This document shows, one piece after another, positions 16,915 through 26,038 of a stretch of DNA of 64,000 nt. The notes beneath the pieces are model-generated. The model was not told the DNA's origin, searched no databases, and was given only the letters and a program-made list of their open reading frames with translations. The DNA lies in NCBI RefSeq assembly GCF_029531655.1, contig NZ_JANRMI010000003.1, positions 310,001 through 374,000 of the forward strand, read 5' to 3'. A program made the translations under genes and the position numbers. Position 1 is the first letter of the stretch. The number at the start of each line of letters is the position of its first letter. The stretch comes from Bdellovibrio svalbardensis (GTDB lineage Bacteria > Bdellovibrionota > Bdellovibrionia > Bdellovibrionales > Bdellovibrionaceae).

Positions 16915-18486
16915 ATGCTGAAGTTCTTAAGTATTCTCGTCGCAGCTTTCGCCTTTTCACTGCCTCTCTATTTTGGATACCAGTCAGAGGCTGGATTAAA
17001 GTCCAGATCCCCGGCGCAAGCTCCGTTTCACTCTGCGACAGAGCAAGAGATGGAAAATCCACGATGTATCAATCAAGATCATGTTCGCCGCAACGATCTT
17101 AAATCCTTTATCAAAAAGTATTCAGACATTTCCAACTTGGAACTGCCGGCAATCTATGAAGTGAGTGGCATTCGTTTCGAAAACGAACACCCCGAGTTGG
17201 TCTATAGATTCATGCAACTGGTGACTCCCCAAGCTGGCCACTACTATGCAAACAAGGATCTAAAGCCTGATACCATTCGCAAAGCTTTTGGTGCGCCCAA
17301 TGGTTGCACCAAAGTGCTGTGCGCAGTGCAAAGAATCTTCGGCCAAGAAGAAGGCCCCCTCATGTTGTTGCTGCTCACAGAGTATGATCTGAATCTGTCC
17401 CATTATGTCTGGTCGAATGCGGATCGCTGGAAGGCTTCAGAAATTCGCGACATCTTGAAATCCATCGAAGCGGTCCCTTCCCATTTGCTTCCTTTGGATC
17501 TCAATCAAAAGCTCTCTCATTTCAAAAGAGGCTATGGCTATTCCGGCGGTGGCGACACGATCGCTAACGCCAGCATTGAACTTTTCGATGTCTGGAATGA
17601 GATGACTCCACCAATTCGTCAATACTCTGTTTATCACGAGTTCTCGCACAACTGGTCTTATCTTCACGCCAATGACATTGATGTTTCGCCAGAGTGGCTC
17701 AAAGTTTCCGGCTGGGAACCACAAGCCAAAAAATCAACTCGCGAGAACTGGCGCATGCATCCGGGAACTCAGCAGGTTTCGATCTATGCGAAAACAAATC
17801 CTTTTGAAGACTTCGCAGAAAGTGTTTCAGCCTATCGCTACGCCCCGGAACGCCTCAAGAAAGTCAGTGCTGCGAAATACAAATTCGTGAAAGACATCGT
17901 CTATGGTGGCCTCGAGTTTACAGGTGCCTGCCCTAAATCCGGTGAGGTGAGCGCAGTGTATGAAAAAGACTTTGCCGCTTTTGACTCCACTGCAGATTCA
18001 AAGTTCGTACAGACAATTTCAACCGAGTGCTTCAAAAAGAATTTGGGTCTATTGAAGAATCCATCTTTGAAATCAGGCTATCTTTCGTGTTTGAGCTTAC
18101 GCTCAGCCACTGAAGTTCTAAACAATAAAGGCCAAACCAATGCTGGCGAGACAAAACCCTTGGGCCTCTTTGATGCTCTCGGTGGCGCACGCATAAGATT
18201 TCAGTCTGTCGAACGTCGTGGAGTCTTGAACCTACAAGATTCAGTGGTCGATGTTTTAAAACCACATTTGAAAGCAATGCAACAGGCCGTCGATCTTTCT
18301 AGTTGTAAAAATGCCTTTGAGCCTTTGCGGACTGAAGAGCAGGCCGTTGCATTAGGTGCTAAGAACTATGAAATCTATTTTGGCATCCAAGAGCTAACTA
18401 CCAGAGTGTGCCAAGACTTTGTTGCCTCAGGAGATCGCAGGGTTTCTGCGGAGACAGTGAAAAATAAGCTGAAACGCTATTTCTAA
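16915..18486 (+). CDS. Exported zincin-like metallopeptidase (HEXXH)
   Basis: 523 residues. Residues 1-20 form a signal sequence or membrane anchor (MLKFLSILVAAFAFSLPLYF). The zinc motif HEFSH is at 241-245 (QYSVYHEFSHNW), and NPFEDFAESVSAY at about 295-307 supplies a likely third ligand in the EDFAE style of several bacterial zincins. The rest has scattered Cys residues, which could form disulfides in the periplasm, and no family that I can name. The start has AGGAG at 16905-16909, which lies in a leader hairpin. It follows the S9 lipoprotein peptidase by 51 bases and is closed by a strong terminator. Confidence 0.8.
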   Translation: MLKFLSILVAAFAFSLPLYFGYQSEAGLKSRSPAQAPFHSATEQEMENPRCINQDHVRRNDLKSFIKKYSDISNLELPAIYEVSGIRFENEHPELVYRFMQLVTPQAGHYYANKDLKPDTIRKAFGAPNGCTKVLCAVQRIFGQEEGPLMLLLLTEYDLNLSHYVWSNADRWKASEIRDILKSIEAVPSHLLPLDLNQKLSHFKRGYGYSGGGDTIANASIELFDVWNEMTPPIRQYSVYHEFSHNWSYLHANDIDVSPEWLKVSGWEPQAKKSTRENWRMHPGTQQVSIYAKTNPFEDFAESVSAYRYAPERLKKVSAAKYKFVKDIVYGGLEFTGACPKSGEVSAVYEKDFAAFDSTADSKFVQTISTECFKKNLGLLKNPSLKSGYLSCLSLRSATEVLNNKGQTNAGETKPLGLFDALGGARIRFQSVERRGVLNLQDSVVDVLKPHLKAMQQAVDLSSCKNAFEPLRTEEQAVALGAKNYEIYFGIQELTTRVCQDFVASGDRRVSAETVKNKLKRYF

Positions 18487-18495
18487 AGGCTCAAA

Positions 18496-18530
18496 AACAA
18501 AAAACCCGCCTCAAGGAGCGGGTTTTTTTA
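18496..18530. terminator. Bidirectional intrinsic terminator
   Basis: ACCCGC (18504-18509) and GCGGGT (18518-18523) pair around an 8-base loop, with an A-rich stretch before and seven T after. It separates the convergent metallopeptidase (plus) and the small secreted protein (minus), and can serve both. Confidence 0.92.
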
Positions 18531-18546
18531 ATATCAACAGTGAAAT

Positions 18547-18801
18547 CTACTTCATCCCAAGAGAAGTTTTGCAACCCGTCGACAAGCTTGCTTTATTTGT
18601 ATTGAAGCACGCCTTTAAAGCTTCCATCTCATTGTACTTTTCGCAGTACTTAACTTTATCTTCTTTACAAGCGGCCGCCACAACTTGAGCTTTCGCCTTC
18701 GCCTGTTCTGCCAATTTGCTACCTTGATTTTGCAAATCGCCCATATCCAAAGCAAATGCAGACTGCCCTACTATCATCATCAATACCAAAACTGATCTCA
18801 T
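18547..18801 (-). CDS. Small secreted four-cysteine protein
   Basis: 84 residues, not recognised. A signal peptide (MRSVLVLMMIVGQSAFA) is followed by an Ala/Lys-rich helix and four Cys (ACKEDKVKYC ... ACFNTNKASLSTGC), a spacing that could make two disulfides as in small Cys-rich repeat proteins. The start is supported by GAAGGG 8-13 bases upstream. Predicted location is the periplasm or outside. Confidence 0.75.
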   Translation of the reverse strand: MRSVLVLMMIVGQSAFALDMGDLQNQGSKLAEQAKAKAQVVAAACKEDKVKYCEKYNEMEALKACFNTNKASLSTGCKTSLGMK

Positions 18802-18903
18802 TAATTTTTCCCTTCAGAAAGACAAACCCTACCAAAACGCTAATGAGTGTAATGAGATCTATTAAATCCGCAATGAGAAAGGTGCGCCAGTATCAAAATT
18901 AGT

Positions 18904-19092
18904 TCAGTACTTACCCTTGTGCTGCTTGTCATATCCACGAGTATCTCGTCCTCCAAACCCAAGATCTTCGCGTTTAAAATTTTCGTTATCTTTATCTTCA
19001 CTTTGTCTCAGACCTTGGCGAAAAGATTGATAGCTTGGCTGTTTATGTTTGGCTTCAGTATCTCTGATATGTTGAGTGCTTTTGTTTTTCAT
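18904..19092 (-). CDS. Small highly charged hypothetical protein
   Basis: 62 residues from the ATG at 19092 (MKNKSTQHIRDTEAKHKQPS). It is very polar, rich in Lys, Gln, Asp and Arg with GFGGRDTRGY near the end, and has no signal or membrane segment; it is probably disordered. The open frame reaches 19134 but the added part overlaps a dispersed palindrome at 19108-19126. Function unknown, and coding status is only moderately sure. Confidence 0.55.
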   Translation of the reverse strand: MKNKSTQHIRDTEAKHKQPSYQSFRQGLRQSEDKDNENFKREDLGFGGRDTRGYDKQHKGKY

Positions 19093-19107
19093 AAAGAACT
19101 CTTTTCT

Positions 19108-19126
19108 ACTCCGAGCAATCCGGAGT
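19108..19126. repeat. Dispersed 19-base palindrome, family ACTCCG-N7-CGGAGT, copy 1
   Basis: ACTCCGAGCAATCCGGAGT. Six-base arms around seven bases. Two more copies of the same total length are at 28945-28963 and 34993-35011. This copy is 16 bases upstream of a small gene start. Confidence 0.6.
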
Positions 19127-19292
19127 CCTATCACTGCTCAGTCCATATGATAGCACGTGCAAATCCTTTGCGATTGAATCTCAAGACCTTGGTGGATAGA
19201 AATTGTGCATCAGCACGAGGACTCATTTTGTAAATGGCCAAAATAATCAACTTGAGAAATGGTTCTTTTTAACTGCGTGTTAATCTGACTTC

Positions 19293-20141
19293 ATGGATAT
19301 CAAGAGTTCTTTCAAAAAAATCTCTAACAAGGGTTTTCAAAAAAAATTGGTGCAAGACGATATCATGGAAATGTCGGCGTCCTTATCTTTCTATAGCGCA
19401 CTTTCCCTGGCTCCTCTTTTGGTACTCCTCTTAACAATTGTCGCTTTTATCAACGACAGTTTACGTGATTCACTTCTAAGCCAGGCACAATCGTGGTTTG
19501 GAGACGAAGCTGGTCAATTGATTCGGGAAATCGCCGTCAACGCCAGTCAAAATTCCCATGCACGTGACAGAGCGGGTATCTTTGGATTTTTGACTTTGTT
19601 ATTTTCAGCGGGCTTGATCTTTGGTCACCTTCGCACTTCGCTCAATAAAATATTTCAAATAAAGAACGCCGACAACGAAACAGAGCAAAAATCGGTCGCT
19701 CGGCATACTTTTGGATTCTTAAAGTCAAAGGTCTTCAATATGGCTATGGTTCTGACTTTTGTGCTGATCTCAATTGTCTCCGTGGCAATTTCATCATTTC
19801 TATCCCTTTACCTAACGGGCACTGAGGCCATAGTCGGGCATATTGCGAACTTTTTAATTTCATTGTTAATATTTGGAGCCATATTTTCGGTTCTTTATTT
19901 CTTCCTGCCACAGACTCATGTGAGCAAGAAGGTCGCTGTGACTTCCGGCCTTTTGACTGCAACATTGTTTTCCATTGGAAAAAGCCTTATTGGAATGTAC
20001 CTGGGAAGAAGTGCCGCTTCTTCCGCTTATGGCGCTGCGGGATCTCTGATTGTGTTGTTGTTGTGGGTCTACTACTCATCGGCAATTATCTTCTTAAGCG
20101 CAGAAATAGCCTATGAAATCAACAAGGACGAGATACAATAG
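19293..20141 (+). CDS. YihY/BrkB family inner-membrane protein
   Basis: 282 residues with about six membrane helices. It opens with the family's cytoplasmic start ending in MSASLSFYSALSLAPLLVLL, matching the consensus [AG]xAyyfllSlfPlll. The later GAAGSLIVLLLWVYYSSAIIFLSAEI is the second hallmark block. The family was first named ribonuclease BN in error; its real function is unknown, with roles suggested in envelope integrity or complement resistance. It is a single-gene unit. Confidence 0.9.
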   Translation: MDIKSSFKKISNKGFQKKLVQDDIMEMSASLSFYSALSLAPLLVLLLTIVAFINDSLRDSLLSQAQSWFGDEAGQLIREIAVNASQNSHARDRAGIFGFLTLLFSAGLIFGHLRTSLNKIFQIKNADNETEQKSVARHTFGFLKSKVFNMAMVLTFVLISIVSVAISSFLSLYLTGTEAIVGHIANFLISLLIFGAIFSVLYFFLPQTHVSKKVAVTSGLLTATLFSIGKSLIGMYLGRSAASSAYGAAGSLIVLLLWVYYSSAIIFLSAEIAYEINKDEIQ

Positions 20142-20271
20142 GCTCCCCACTTAATAAGCACTGTCTAATTCCTGATCAATCCTGAAAATTCTGGATAGTC
20201 TCATTCGTAACTATCTGATTTTCTATTTATGCATTAAACATCGTAAATATTATTTAATTTAGGAGTTTTAA

Positions 20272-20607
20272 ATGAAACATTTGGTGATTTGCTCACTCAT
20301 CCTCTTTTCAAGTTTCGCGCAGGCTTCAAATGTTGAATGCACTCTTTCAATCAGCTCGCAGCCAATAGAGTTGTTTGAACGAAAAGTGGGGGATGTGACC
20401 ATTCTCACAGCCCAAGAAATCGGATATACATTTACTGCTTCTTATTCCTACGAGAAGGACTTGGTGCAAATGACCATTGAAGATCAAGCAGGTCATGCAG
20501 TAACCAGCAGTCAAAAAATCAGTTCCCTGACCAGCCGTGGGATCAAGCAAAATGCAGTTTCAAAATATCGCGATGTTGCTGTATTCAGCTGCATCCTTGC
20601 TCCTTAA
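20272..20607 (+). CDS. Small secreted hypothetical protein
   Basis: 111 residues. A signal peptide (MKHLVICSLILFSSFAQAS) precedes a probably all-beta domain with two Cys (VECTLSIS near the start and VAVFSCILAP at the end) that could pair. A clear TAGGAG ribosome site at 20260-20265 fixes the start. The layout, one Cys in the first strand and one in the last, is shared with the small secreted protein at 41579, though sequence identity looks low. Function unknown. Confidence 0.75.
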   Translation: MKHLVICSLILFSSFAQASNVECTLSISSQPIELFERKVGDVTILTAQEIGYTFTASYSYEKDLVQMTIEDQAGHAVTSSQKISSLTSRGIKQNAVSKYRDVAVFSCILAP

Positions 20608-20630
20608 AGACTCAAAATATTTTTGGCGCC

Positions 20631-21620
20631 TTACAGTTTCGTGAGGCGATCCAAAATTAAATATGAAGACAACGAGCCAATAGCATAGACTGAGATTTCA
20701 TAAGACATTTTTGACCATTTTAGACTCAACTGTCTTAAAACAAGCAAACCACAGAGTACCGCCGCAACGAATACCAACTGCCCCAACTCAATCCCCACAT
20801 TAAAAGTCATCAGAGCCAGCGGAATTTCATGAGATGGCAAACCCACCTCCGCCAAGGCCCCCGCAAAGCCCAGACCGTGAAGAAGTCCAAAAATCGCAGC
20901 AATAAGCGGAGGATTTCGAGCCGCCAATGACGACGGCGGACCTGTCTCGACCCGAACAAGCTCCACCGCCACGACTAGAATACTTAAAGCAATCAGAACC
21001 TCTACGGGTGCCTGAGGTGTGTGAACAAATCCCAAGGCCGCCAACGACAGCGTAATACTGTGCCCCATCGTGAAGGCTGTGATGGTCCAAAGAAGAGTGC
21101 GTCGACTGCGCACCAAAAGCACAAGTCCCAGCACAAACAAAAGATGATCCCAACCCATAAGAATATGCTCTACACCCAAGGCAATATATTCACGAGCAAC
21201 CTGCCCCGGGCCTTGCTCTATCGGCACTCGAAATGAATTTTGATCTTCACGCAAAACCGCACGCGCTGATGTGCCATTTAAAAATTCGATTCTTAGAAGT
21301 ACATCTGTTTTCCAAGTTCGAAGCCCCGTCACTTGAATCACGCCGTCCTTCAAACCATTCACTCCACAATCCAACTGAAAGCGCTGAACCAAAGCGGCAC
21401 TGGAAAACTCCGGCGTCTGCTCAGAATTAACCCGACACGGCTCCGGAAAACGAGGCCTCAATGGCTCCTCGGCGGTTCGGGAGGCAGGGGTTTTCCAAAG
21501 TACAATATACTTGTTGCTCGCCGCTTCCTTCATATCAAGGAGAGCTGGATCCAAGGGATGAGCCCCCACTACACCTGAGATAAGCATCATTATAACAAAC
21601 AGAAACTTACAGACTCGCAT
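20631..21620 (-). CDS. HupE/UreJ family membrane protein
   Basis: 329 residues. A signal peptide (MRVCKFLFVIMMLISGVVGAHP) and an exported domain of about 125 residues precede about seven membrane helices. The HupE/UreJ_2 core is clear: EYIALGVEHILMGWDHLLFV, TAFTMGHSITLSLA, and FGLLHGLGFAGAL followed by FNVGIELGQL, with His residues in or beside helices that suggest metal handling. Classical HupE and UreJ members transport nickel for hydrogenase or urease, but no such enzyme is present here. The start has GAGGAC 6 bases upstream and overlaps the end of the parvulin gene by 14 bases. It is third in the DUF3604-PpiC-HupE operon. Confidence 0.92.
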   Translation of the reverse strand: MRVCKFLFVIMMLISGVVGAHPLDPALLDMKEAASNKYIVLWKTPASRTAEEPLRPRFPEPCRVNSEQTPEFSSAALVQRFQLDCGVNGLKDGVIQVTGLRTWKTDVLLRIEFLNGTSARAVLREDQNSFRVPIEQGPGQVAREYIALGVEHILMGWDHLLFVLGLVLLVRSRRTLLWTITAFTMGHSITLSLAALGFVHTPQAPVEVLIALSILVVAVELVRVETGPPSSLAARNPPLIAAIFGLLHGLGFAGALAEVGLPSHEIPLALMTFNVGIELGQLVFVAAVLCGLLVLRQLSLKWSKMSYEISVYAIGSLSSYLILDRLTKL

Positions 21621-22581
21621 TGTCCGTCCTCTTAAAATTCCAACCGACTTCAGTTAAATAGAGTTTTCGAAGTCGATCCATATTTTCCTCAGTTCGCATC
21701 ACCGCTCGAACTTTGATTAAACTGCGCAAAGCTGCCGGCTTTATATCCTCAAAGGAGGGAGATCGCTTTGAGCTCACCTCCTCCACTCGAACTAAGTGAA
21801 GGCCAAAGGGGGACTCTAAGGGACCGATCCACTGACCAGGATTTCCGGCAAACACCAGTTTGGAAAACTGCTGACCGAAACGTCTTTGCAACAACGATTC
21901 ACTGACTTCCGTCAGACGCAATCCCAAGGGAAAAGGATCAGAAAGAGTTTCAATCAATGCTAGTGAATCTGGCGAAGTTTGAAGCTTCCTTAAAAGACTC
22001 AAAGCCTTCTTATTTGACTGCGAAGCGATAAAGACTTGTGAGAACGTAACTCTAGAAGCGGCTTCATAGGGCTGAGGATTTTGCTCAATAAACTTTTTGA
22101 TGTCATCATCGCTGGGTGCGGGATCGCCATCAGACTGTGCCAGCAAAATCTGCATTTTATGAACAAGATGTCTGCGAATGATGGTATCTTCATCGAGCCT
22201 TAAATCATAGGCCTTCTGTAAAAGCTCCTCCTCTGAGGCGTACTTGGCTCCCTCACCCAGTGCGCGCATCTTACTTATAAGACGAAGCCGCACACTCTCA
22301 TCACCCTTATCCAGCAGCAATCGTCGCGCTTCGCGCACCAGGATTTCTTCATCGACCTTGTCTTGAACAAGAGCCTTCAGTTGTATTTCCGAGGGCTGTT
22401 GTCCCGCTTGTTTTGCATAATCCAAGCGTATTGATTCCACCTGATCAGATGAAATGCGGATCACATCTCGATCTGACTTTTTCAAAAACTGAACGACCGA
22501 GCGGTCCACCGCAAAAATGGCCAGCCCTAAAAAAACAAAATGTACAAGTCGATTACGCGCTACCTTCCTTAATATTTTCAT
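21607..22581 (-). CDS. Membrane-anchored PpiC-type (parvulin) peptidyl-prolyl isomerase
   Basis: 324 residues from the ATG at 22581, which overlaps the DUF3604 stop as ATGA; the frame is open to 22650 but that part is inside the upstream gene. One N-terminal membrane helix (RLVHFVFLGLAIFAVD) anchors the protein in the inner membrane. The middle resembles SurA-type N-domain helices (QVESIRLDYAKQAGQQPSE, VDEEILVREA). The parvulin domain lies at about 190-300, with VTFSQVFIA and the FGLHLVRVEEV end, both typical. The expected role is folding of exported partners, most likely the two neighbours of its own operon. Confidence 0.9.
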   Translation of the reverse strand: MKILRKVARNRLVHFVFLGLAIFAVDRSVVQFLKKSDRDVIRISSDQVESIRLDYAKQAGQQPSEIQLKALVQDKVDEEILVREARRLLLDKGDESVRLRLISKMRALGEGAKYASEEELLQKAYDLRLDEDTIIRRHLVHKMQILLAQSDGDPAPSDDDIKKFIEQNPQPYEAASRVTFSQVFIASQSNKKALSLLRKLQTSPDSLALIETLSDPFPLGLRLTEVSESLLQRRFGQQFSKLVFAGNPGQWIGPLESPFGLHLVRVEEVSSKRSPSFEDIKPAALRSLIKVRAVMRTEENMDRLRKLYLTEVGWNFKRTDNASL

Positions 22582-24887
22582 GGCGCGTACCAAATCGGTG
22601 AAGTCACCGCTCTTTGTTGAACAGTATTGGGAACGATGCCACTGCAACATTGACGATATTCAAAGTCGGTATAACGATTATTTTCTCTCTCTGGGATAGC
22701 TGGTTTCGAACAGTTTATACCACGAGCGTTGCAGTAATACTGGTTCCAACGACAGCTTTCATTTTCTAGGACCCGGGCATAATAGAAGGCGCGCTGTTCG
22801 GAATTAAATTCAGAATCCTCCCAAACAGAACAAAGAGTTTTGTAACCATCGTTCTGGCTCGGTCGACAAGTATTCAGATCGACCACGCCAGAGATCTTCG
22901 GATTGCCCGCAACATCAATTACTTTCTCATGGGTCTGCCCTTCACTATCAACCCAGCCCTTGATGATTTGAATGCGCTGAAGAGGCGTTCCAGGATTATT
23001 CGCCCACCCTGGATCCTTCGAAGCCAACACGGCAAACAATGGGCCTTTTTTCTTTGTTAGATTGGCTTTGCAATCCTCCCCACTTCGTGGAGCCCCTGTA
23101 AGACAGCCTCCCATCGGAACAGCCGTTTGATAACCTTGAGCCGCAAAGTCACCCATCTGACAGATTGTTTTTGGTAAATCAAATCCACCGAAGAAACGCA
23201 CCAGAGGTCGCGTGCCACTGGTCGCATAGGTCTCACGACGTTTGAAGGCTTCAAAAATGGAATCGCGTGAATTCTCTTCAGCCCATGCGACAGTCATCCC
23301 ACCGGGATTGGTTTCCAAACCTAGAAAGTTCGTCTCTGACAGGGCCTCACCTGACACGATAAAACTTTGATCTCCGTGCGCCCCCACTTTCGCATACATA
23401 TAGGATTCACTCGCCCCGGGAGTTCCGTTGTGATTGTCGAGAGCTCCGACAACCCCGAGCTTAAATGGATTGACCCCGTTTTTCTGTTCATAGGCAATTC
23501 CATCTTTCAGGACATTGCGCACATAACTGCTTGGCTGAATATTGATAGCGTTCGGCTCAGAAATGTACTGACTTGCCAAGCGGCCATAGCTCATATTTTC
23601 AAAATCGCAAAGTTCGTCAAAGGTGTTCCAGGCTCCCGGCATGCGCGCAGAGTATCGACACTCGCTTTGCCCTTTGATTTGGAAGAGTTCCACCAAAGGT
23701 TCCATTTCACTGCGCAGTCTTGCCTCTTCTAAATTTTCCGGCATGCCAAACATCGCACCACCACTTAAATTCGGATTGTGGGGAATTGAAAGCACATCGC
23801 AGCCCGGAATCGCAGCGCACTCCAACTTCAACCGACGCAGCATAATCTCCGGAGATCCCAAAGGACCTGGAGTGTTACATGCAGATCCGTTCCCGCATTT
23901 TACCGGAGCTTCAATATTGCTGATAGGACGCTCGAGGACATTGCTATTACGGAAGATAATATTGCGATGCAAATTGTCCCCTCCGCCTGCGGAAAGACAC
24001 ATCTGATTGTCAGAGCAATCAATAGAGGCTCGCGCAACTCCTACACCATCCCAACAAGCCTTGCCGTCATTTTGACATGTGCCTGCAGCAGGCATGGCCG
24101 TGTATTCATAACCGATGAAGCTGGTGAATTTGCATTCGTCTGTTTGATCATAGGCATCTTGCGCGTCGTTGATGATTTGCTGCCAGACATTTTTGGCTTG
24201 GAATAGACAGTTCTCTCCGGCAATTCCGCAGAAGGGAAGACGTGTTGGATTTTGCGCAACAAAGTAAGCTCCCGCAAAGATCGTCGCCCCAAGACCTCCT
24301 CTTAACTTCGCCACTTCTTCCCTGACAAGAACACAGCTGGGACTTTGGTATCCTTTCGGAACACAACGACCTTGATAGCACTGCTGCCCTTGTGCGGTGC
24401 AGGCGCTGGAATCACTGCAGGGAACTTTTTCTTCCCACAAGCAGATGTTGGTCTCCCCTAGTTGCTCGGAGTGATCCGTGATCGCCGCAAAATCCAAACC
24501 GCGACCATCAGGAAGTTGAATCGTGCGAGTTGCCATAAACTGACAACGCTCCCCTGGTAAACAGTAAGGATGCGAAGAGACCGGCCCCACGGGAGTGTTC
24601 GTAGGAGGCACCTCACCGATCAAGGTGTTTATAAAGGGTGGCAGGCCAACCTTCTCCCCTTTTGCAAAACGATAGGCATCTGCCGGCGTGTTACGGGTAT
24701 CCAAGGTCGCAGCATCCACCGAGTACTGCGTATGAAGATGAAGTTCGCCAAAGAAGGGCTGACGGACGCGCGAGTAGTTGCTGCAGCGAGGACGTTTCTC
24801 GGTAATTTTAAAGGGGACTTCTGAAGCTCCCAAGGATGTCGTTGAGACGCCTAAAACCAGCAATCCAATGCACGCAAATAAACGCAT
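22578..24887 (-). CDS. Exported DUF3604 protein with PHP-like metal motif
   Basis: 769 residues from the ATG at 24887, chosen because AGGAGG sits 7 bases before it (an in-frame ATG at 24893 lies within that site). A signal peptide runs to about residue 22. The core opens with PFFGELHLHTQYSVDA, the H-x-H-T-x-x-S-x-D pattern of PHP-type metallohydrolases, and continues with DFAAITDHSEQLG, SIPHNPNLS and GALDNHNGTPG, which supply more His/Asp/Asn metal-ligand candidates. Several Cys-rich loops (EEKVPCSDSSACTAQGQQC) suggest disulfides in the periplasm. The family is large and poorly characterised; a phosphoester or related substrate is a guess. First gene of a three-gene overlapping operon. Confidence 0.92.
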   Translation of the reverse strand: MRLFACIGLLVLGVSTTSLGASEVPFKITEKRPRCSNYSRVRQPFFGELHLHTQYSVDAATLDTRNTPADAYRFAKGEKVGLPPFINTLIGEVPPTNTPVGPVSSHPYCLPGERCQFMATRTIQLPDGRGLDFAAITDHSEQLGETNICLWEEKVPCSDSSACTAQGQQCYQGRCVPKGYQSPSCVLVREEVAKLRGGLGATIFAGAYFVAQNPTRLPFCGIAGENCLFQAKNVWQQIINDAQDAYDQTDECKFTSFIGYEYTAMPAAGTCQNDGKACWDGVGVARASIDCSDNQMCLSAGGGDNLHRNIIFRNSNVLERPISNIEAPVKCGNGSACNTPGPLGSPEIMLRRLKLECAAIPGCDVLSIPHNPNLSGGAMFGMPENLEEARLRSEMEPLVELFQIKGQSECRYSARMPGAWNTFDELCDFENMSYGRLASQYISEPNAINIQPSSYVRNVLKDGIAYEQKNGVNPFKLGVVGALDNHNGTPGASESYMYAKVGAHGDQSFIVSGEALSETNFLGLETNPGGMTVAWAEENSRDSIFEAFKRRETYATSGTRPLVRFFGGFDLPKTICQMGDFAAQGYQTAVPMGGCLTGAPRSGEDCKANLTKKKGPLFAVLASKDPGWANNPGTPLQRIQIIKGWVDSEGQTHEKVIDVAGNPKISGVVDLNTCRPSQNDGYKTLCSVWEDSEFNSEQRAFYYARVLENESCRWNQYYCNARGINCSKPAIPERENNRYTDFEYRQCCSGIVPNTVQQRAVTSPIWYAP

Positions 24888-25154
24888 GGCCATTCCTCCT
24901 GAAATTGAATCTCAAAGGAAAGGATGGCGGCGGCATTCTTTGATAGACAGATAAACTTTTAGCCTCTGTCGAAAACCACATTCGCAATATTTGATCTCTG
25001 TCGAGTTTAGGGTCCGAGCAGGATTCTGTTTTTGAATAACATGACCGAAAACAAGGTAACTTTTTACAAGGGAGAACAAAACTGTGGGCTTTTAGGGTGG
25101 TCTTTTCTATATTTCAACAAAGCAAATCCCAACAAAAACCCTAGGAGTCCTTCA

Positions 25155-25481
25155 ATGAAAAAGACCTTCGCTTTCTTGTTCATTCTTGCCGCTGCCTCCC
25201 TTTCTCAAATCAATTCAGCTTTTGCCATTTGTGAAGCCCAAATTGACAGCATTGTTGCTGATTCTGGCAACCGCAGCGACTACCCGGCTTCTCCAGTTCT
25301 TAATGGAACTTTGTTCGCTGGTCAGGTTTACAAAGGCGCTCAGGGGCAGGTTGGTCCATTCTCTGAAGACACTTATCTTTATATTAACTCAGGCTCTCAC
25401 CACAGTGGCTGGTTCCAGGAAGCATTTGCTTTGGATATGGACTGTCGATTGAAAAAGTACGTTTTGCTTTACGCTGAATAA
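25155..25481 (+). CDS. Small secreted hypothetical protein
   Basis: 108 residues from the ATG at 25155, preceded by AGGAG at 25144-25148; the frame is open from 25032 but that segment lacks coding character. A signal peptide (MKKTFAFLFILAAASLSQINSAFA) is followed by a small, probably beta-rich domain with two Cys (ICEAQID, MDCRLKK). Function not recognised. The stop is 17 bases before a strong hairpin. Confidence 0.78.
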   Translation: MKKTFAFLFILAAASLSQINSAFAICEAQIDSIVADSGNRSDYPASPVLNGTLFAGQVYKGAQGQVGPFSEDTYLYINSGSHHSGWFQEAFALDMDCRLKKYVLLYAE

Positions 25482-25497
25482 TCCAGAAAAAAGACAT

Positions 25498-25536
25498 CAG
25501 CTCTCTTAGAAAGTAAAAAGCTTTGTAAGAGAGCTG
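25498..25536. terminator. Hairpin between convergent genes
   Basis: CAGCTCTCTTA (25498-25508) and TAAGAGAGCTG (25526-25536) are perfect 11-base arms; the loop can add AAAG/CTTT. On the minus strand it is followed within 5 bases by six T, so it best serves the ParA-partner gene, and may also stop the plus-strand gene. Confidence 0.8.
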
Positions 25537-25558
25537 AAAAAGCATTGAGCACGAAACC

Positions 25559-26038
25559 CTAAAACATATCCTCGAACAAAGACTTTATCTGATTCAAGAT
25601 GTGCGGTTCACAAAGTGATTTTCCCGCAGTCTTTTTAATCTCAGGAGGAGCCCCCGTGCGACGCGGTGGGCGCTTGTCTTTCTTCACTTTCTCGACCGGA
25701 TTTGCACAAGGCTCCCATTTTTCGGAAATCACATGGCCCGCCAAGGTCTCTTTAGAGGCCGAGGTCATGCGCTCCACACCCTCTGAAACCACAGAAAAAC
25801 GATATTGAATCTGATGTTGATATTTCAACCAGACCTCAGCGCTATAGCGAATAGACCTCTTCGTTTCAATCTTCTGCATGATGAATCTTTGGACAACGCC
25901 ATAATGATCGCTGACTTCGAAGAAAACGGAGTCACCATCGATCAGGGTTAAGCCCAATAGCTCCACGTTGGTGACGACTTTGTCGCCAACGGGTTTAGTT
26001 GAATCTAGGAATAGCGGATTGATATGGCTCAAGCCCAC
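25559..26038 (-). CDS. Hypothetical protein coupled to ParA
   Basis: About 159 residues, not recognised. It overlaps the parA end by 10 bases and appears to start at a GTG (26038; an in-frame TTG follows at 26032), so its translation is coupled to parA. The N-terminal two thirds look beta-rich (VVTNVELLGLTLIDGDSVFFEVSD type strands), followed by a basic linker (VKKDKRPPRRTGAPPEIKK) and an acidic amphipathic tail ending SLFEDMF. It shows no ParB motif and no membrane segment. A cargo adaptor for the ParA is the natural inference from context alone. Confidence 0.7.
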   Translation of the reverse strand: MGLSHINPLFLDSTKPVGDKVVTNVELLGLTLIDGDSVFFEVSDHYGVVQRFIMQKIETKRSIRYSAEVWLKYQHQIQYRFSVVSEGVERMTSASKETLAGHVISEKWEPCANPVEKVKKDKRPPRRTGAPPEIKKTAGKSLCEPHILNQIKSLFEDMF

